Below, piece after piece: positions 24,204-26,649 of a stretch of 26,649 nt of DNA. Made by a program: the position numbers and the translations under genes. This stretch comes from JAKANT01 sp035502095 (GTDB lineage: Bacteria; Pseudomonadota; Gammaproteobacteria; Burkholderiales; Burkholderiaceae_F): assembly GCA_035502095.1 (NCBI GenBank), contig DATJUX010000050.1, forward strand, positions 1-26,649, written 5' to 3'. The notes below the pieces were generated by a model. That model was not told where the DNA came from. It worked only from the letters and a program-made list of their open reading frames with translations, and did not search any database. The stretch's first letter is position 1, and every line of letters begins with the position of its first letter.

Positions 24204-25171
24204 CGCATGTACGCGGCGGTGCCCTGTTCGACGGTCATCATCGGCGCGACGAAACCGGAAGCGCGCAGGCGCGCGGTGTCCGCCTGCGTAAACGCCTGGT
24301 ACTTGCCGCGCAACGCGTCCGGAAAGGAGACGTATTCGATCGCGCCCGTGCGCGTCGCCTGCGCGAGGCTGAGCGCCGGTTCGCTGCGTGCGGCGCGCAA
24401 CGTGTTGACCACCGTCAGCGCGACGTCGTTGAACTCCTGCGCGCGTCCCGTGCCGACGTTGTAGATGCCGCTCGCCGGCTTTTGCCAGAAGAACAGGTTC
24501 ACGCGCACCGCATCGTCGACGTGGATGAAGTCGCGGCACTGCGCACCGTTGGCGTACCCGTGGCTGCCCTCGAACAGCTTGACCCTGCCTTCGGCGCGAA
24601 ACTGGTTGAACTGATGGAACGCGACCGAAGCCATGCGTCCCTTGTGTGACTCGCGCGGCCCGTACACGTTGAAGTACCGGAGGCCTACGACCGGCGCGGT
24701 CACGCGCGCCAGCTCGCGCCGGACTACCTGGTCGAACAGGAACTTCGAGTATCCGTAGACGTTCAGGGGCCGTTCGTTCGGGCGCGACTCCTCGAACGTC
24801 GGCCCGAGGCCATAAACCGCGCCCGACGACGCGTAGACGTACGGTGCGCGCTCGGTCTGGCACCAGCGCAGCAGCTCGATCGAGTAGCGGAAGTTGTTCT
24901 CCATCATGTAGCGCCCGTCGGTCTGCATCGTGTCCGAGCAGGCGCCCTGGTGAAACACGACGTCCGGCTTCGGCAGGGCGCGGCGTCGCACGAGATCGAG
25001 AAATTCGCCCTTGTCGAAGTAGTTGGCGATCTCGCAGTCGGTGAGGTTGTGGAACTTGTCGGCGCGGGTGAGGTTGTCGACCGCCACGATGTCGGTTTCG
25101 CCCCGATCGTTGAGCGCCTTGACCAGGTTTGCGCCGATGAAACCGGCGGCGCCGGTGACGACGATCTTCAT
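24179..25171 (-). CDS. hldD: ADP-L-glycero-D-manno-heptose 6-epimerase
   Basis: A 330-residue extended SDR that converts ADP-D-glycero-heptose to the L-glycero form used in LPS inner core. The Rossmann motif is TGAAGFIG (6-13), the catalytic pair is Y139/K143 in YGYSK, and family-specific stretches are HQGACSDTM (74-82), RYFNVYGPRESHKGRMASVAFH and QCRDFIHVDD. Length matches HldD. The ATG overlaps the rfaE1 stop by 4 bases (ATGA), a sign of coupled translation. Confidence 0.97.
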   Translation of the reverse strand: MKIVVTGAAGFIGANLVKALNDRGETDIVAVDNLTRADKFHNLTDCEIANYFDKGEFLDLVRRRALPKPDVVFHQGACSDTMQTDGRYMMENNFRYSIELLRWCQTERAPYVYASSGAVYGLGPTFEESRPNERPLNVYGYSKFLFDQVVRRELARVTAPVVGLRYFNVYGPRESHKGRMASVAFHQFNQFRAEGRVKLFEGSHGYANGAQCRDFIHVDDAVRVNLFFWQKPASGIYNVGTGRAQEFNDVALTVVNTLRAARSEPALSLAQATRTGAIEYVSFPDALRGKYQAFTQADTARLRASGFVAPMMTVEQGTAAYMRWLLEQSD

Positions 25172-26115
25172 CCGAAAAGCTCCGCGTAGGACACGGTCGC
25201 AGTGCCCAGCTTGCCGACCACGATGCCGCCAGCCCGGTTGGCGAGCGTCACGGCCTCGCGCAGGTCCGCCCCGGCGCCGAGCGCCGCGCCGAGCACCGCG
25301 ATCACCGTGTCGCCGGCACCCGATACGTCGAACACCTCGCGCGCGACCGCCGGGATCGACCAGCTCGGTCCGTCCGCAAACAGCGTCATGCCTTCTTCGC
25401 TGCGCGTGAGCAGAACGGCGCTGATGCCGAGCTCGCGCCGCAGCTTCTGCGCGCGCGCCTCCAGGTCGGCCTCGTCCCTCCAGCGGCCGACGACCTCGCG
25501 CAGCTCCGCGCGATTGGGGGTGATCGCCGTCGCGCCCGCGTAGCGCGTGTAGTCGTCGCCCTTCGGGTCGACCAGGACGCGCCGCCCGGCCGCGCGCGCG
25601 AGCTCGATCATGCGCGTGATGTGTGTGAGTCCGCCTTTTCCGTAATCGGACAGGATGACCACGTCATGGCGCGACAGGAGCGACTCGTATTCATCGAGTT
25701 TGGCCGCCAGCACTTCGGCTTCGGGCTGGTTCTCGAAGTCGACGCGCAGAAGTTGCTGCCGGCGGCCCAGCACGCGCAGCTTGACCGTGGTGGCGAGCGC
25801 AGCGTCGGTGTGAAGATAAGCCTGGATCGAGCTCTCGCCGAGCAGCGCGCTGACGCGGCGTCCGGCCTCGTCGTCGCCGACGACGGAAAGCAGGCCGGTC
25901 TGCACGCCCAGCGCCGCAACGTTGCGCGCCACGTTGGCCGCGCCGCCGAGCCGCTCTTCCGATCCGCGCACGAGGACCACCGGCACCGGCGCCTCGGGCG
26001 AGATGCGCTCGACCTCGCCGAACCAGTACCGGTCGAGCATCACGTCGCCGACGACGAGCAACCGAGCCGTCGCGACGCGGTCGCGCCAGTGGCCGAAACG
26101 CGCGGGGCCGCTCAT
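25168..26115 (-). CDS. rfaE1: D-glycero-beta-D-manno-heptose-7-phosphate kinase
   Basis: A 315-residue PfkB-family kinase equal to the N-terminal half of HldE. VVGDVMLDRYWFGEVERISPEAPVPV (21-46) is specific to this enzyme, GGAANVARN (57-65) is the substrate motif, and DVSGAGDT (263-270) carries the catalytic base D269. It phosphorylates C1 of heptose-7-phosphate. The ATG overlaps the ugd stop by 4 bases (ATGA, 26112-26115). The longer open frame upstream is opposite-frame sequence within ugd. Confidence 0.96.
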   Translation of the reverse strand: MSGPARFGHWRDRVATARLLVVGDVMLDRYWFGEVERISPEAPVPVVLVRGSEERLGGAANVARNVAALGVQTGLLSVVGDDEAGRRVSALLGESSIQAYLHTDAALATTVKLRVLGRRQQLLRVDFENQPEAEVLAAKLDEYESLLSRHDVVILSDYGKGGLTHITRMIELARAAGRRVLVDPKGDDYTRYAGATAITPNRAELREVVGRWRDEADLEARAQKLRRELGISAVLLTRSEEGMTLFADGPSWSIPAVAREVFDVSGAGDTVIAVLGAALGAGADLREAVTLANRAGGIVVGKLGTATVSYAELFG

Positions 26116-26649
26116 CGCCGTCCTATGGCGAAATACTCGAAGCCCGCATCGCGAACGCGCTGCGGCTCGTACAGGTTGCGTCCGTCGAATACCAGCGGTT
26201 GCTTGAGCTCGCGCTTGAGCGCGTCGAAATCGGGACTGCGGAATTCCTTCCACTCTGTGACGACGACCAGCGCGTCGGCGGCTTCGCAGGCGGCAAGCGG
26301 CGAGCCCGCGAACGCGATGCCATCTGCGTCGCCGTAGATCCGCCGCGCTTCGCCCATCGCGACGGGATCGTAGGCGACGATCCTCGCGCCGCGCCGGCGC
26401 AGCTCGTCGATGATCACGCGCGCCGGGGCTTCCCGCATGTCGTCGGTATTCGGCTTGAACGCAAGGCCCCACAACGCGAACGACCTGCCGTGCAGGTCCT
26501 CACCCAACCGCTTCACGATCTTGCCGACGAGGACGCGTTTCTGCGACTCGTTCACTTCCTCGACAGCGTGTAGGAGCTTGAGCGGCGTGCCGTGCTGACG
26601 CCCCGTGAACCGCAGCGCCTTCACGTCCTTGGGGAAGCAGCTGCCGCCG
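26112..26649 (-). CDS. ugd: UDP-glucose 6-dehydrogenase, C-terminal part (partial)
   Basis: The gene is cut by the right edge, leaving about the last 179 residues. The first visible codons give GGSCFPKD, containing the catalytic cysteine of UDP-sugar dehydrogenases. WGLAFKPNTDDMREAPA is the conserved C-terminal NAD-domain block, and VYDGRNLYEP-type sequence (VFDGRNLYEP) lies near the end. The enzyme oxidises UDP-glucose to UDP-glucuronate, for capsule, LPS or aminoarabinose. It is translationally coupled to rfaE1 and is the first visible gene of the ADP-heptose operon. Confidence 0.96.
   Translation of the reverse strand, partial: GGSCFPKDVKALRFTGRQHGTPLKLLHAVEEVNESQKRVLVGKIVKRLGEDLHGRSFALWGLAFKPNTDDMREAPARVIIDELRRRGARIVAYDPVAMGEARRIYGDADGIAFAGSPLAACEAADALVVVTEWKEFRSPDFDALKRELKQPLVFDGRNLYEPQRVRDAGFEYFAIGRR

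Overview
The window is GC-rich and gene-dense and looks like the chromosome of a betaproteobacterium, most likely from the Burkholderiales, Nitrosomonadales or Rhodocyclales side. That placement is inferred from the order yqgE-ruvX-pyrR-pyrB-inactive pyrC-plsC, the separate rfaE1/rfaE2 genes for ADP-heptose synthesis, and a CIRCE-controlled groESL. No rRNA, tRNA, CRISPR array or intact insertion sequence was seen.

Region 1 (1-9815, minus strand) is a surface-sugar cluster. Read 5' to 3' it holds a C-methyltransferase of the TylC3/NovU type, an NAD-dependent epimerase/dehydratase, an RmlC-like 3,5-epimerase, a DUF4910 peptidase-like protein, a glucose-1-phosphate cytidylyltransferase, a PIG-L deacetylase, a class IV aminotransferase and a family 2 glycosyltransferase. 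A membrane-anchored PQQ alcohol dehydrogenase with an N-terminal cytochrome c domain follows and runs off the left edge. The first five genes are tightly packed and probably make a nucleotide-activated, C-methylated deoxysugar. No 4,6-dehydratase is present in the window.

Region 2 (9816-12059) holds dacB (PBP4-type carboxypeptidase) on the minus strand, with an uncertain 5' end, and a plus-strand relic of a DUF1800 lipoprotein gene.

Region 3 (12060-16067) is a protein-quality-control block. groES and groEL are driven by a promoter whose -10 box abuts a CIRCE operator, and they end in a strong terminator. Divergent from them lie a Cas6e-like protein with no CRISPR array or other cas gene in view, and behind it cnoX, the thioredoxin-TPR chaperedoxin that works with GroEL. 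The orphan Cas6e homologue is the most unexpected item in the window.

Region 4 (16079-22344) has phrB on the minus strand, then the plus-strand chain yqgE, ruvX, pyrR, pyrB, pyrX (dihydroorotase-like, metal ligands lost) and plsC. Several of these genes overlap and use GTG or TTG starts.

Region 5 (22271-26649, minus strand) is an ADP-heptose operon: ugd (partial), rfaE1, hldD, gmhB, rfaE2, then apaH. Its genes overlap by a few bases or abut, and apaH overlaps plsC tail to tail. Two copies of a short GGGGTCAGA-type repeat sit at the 3' ends of pyrX and hldD.
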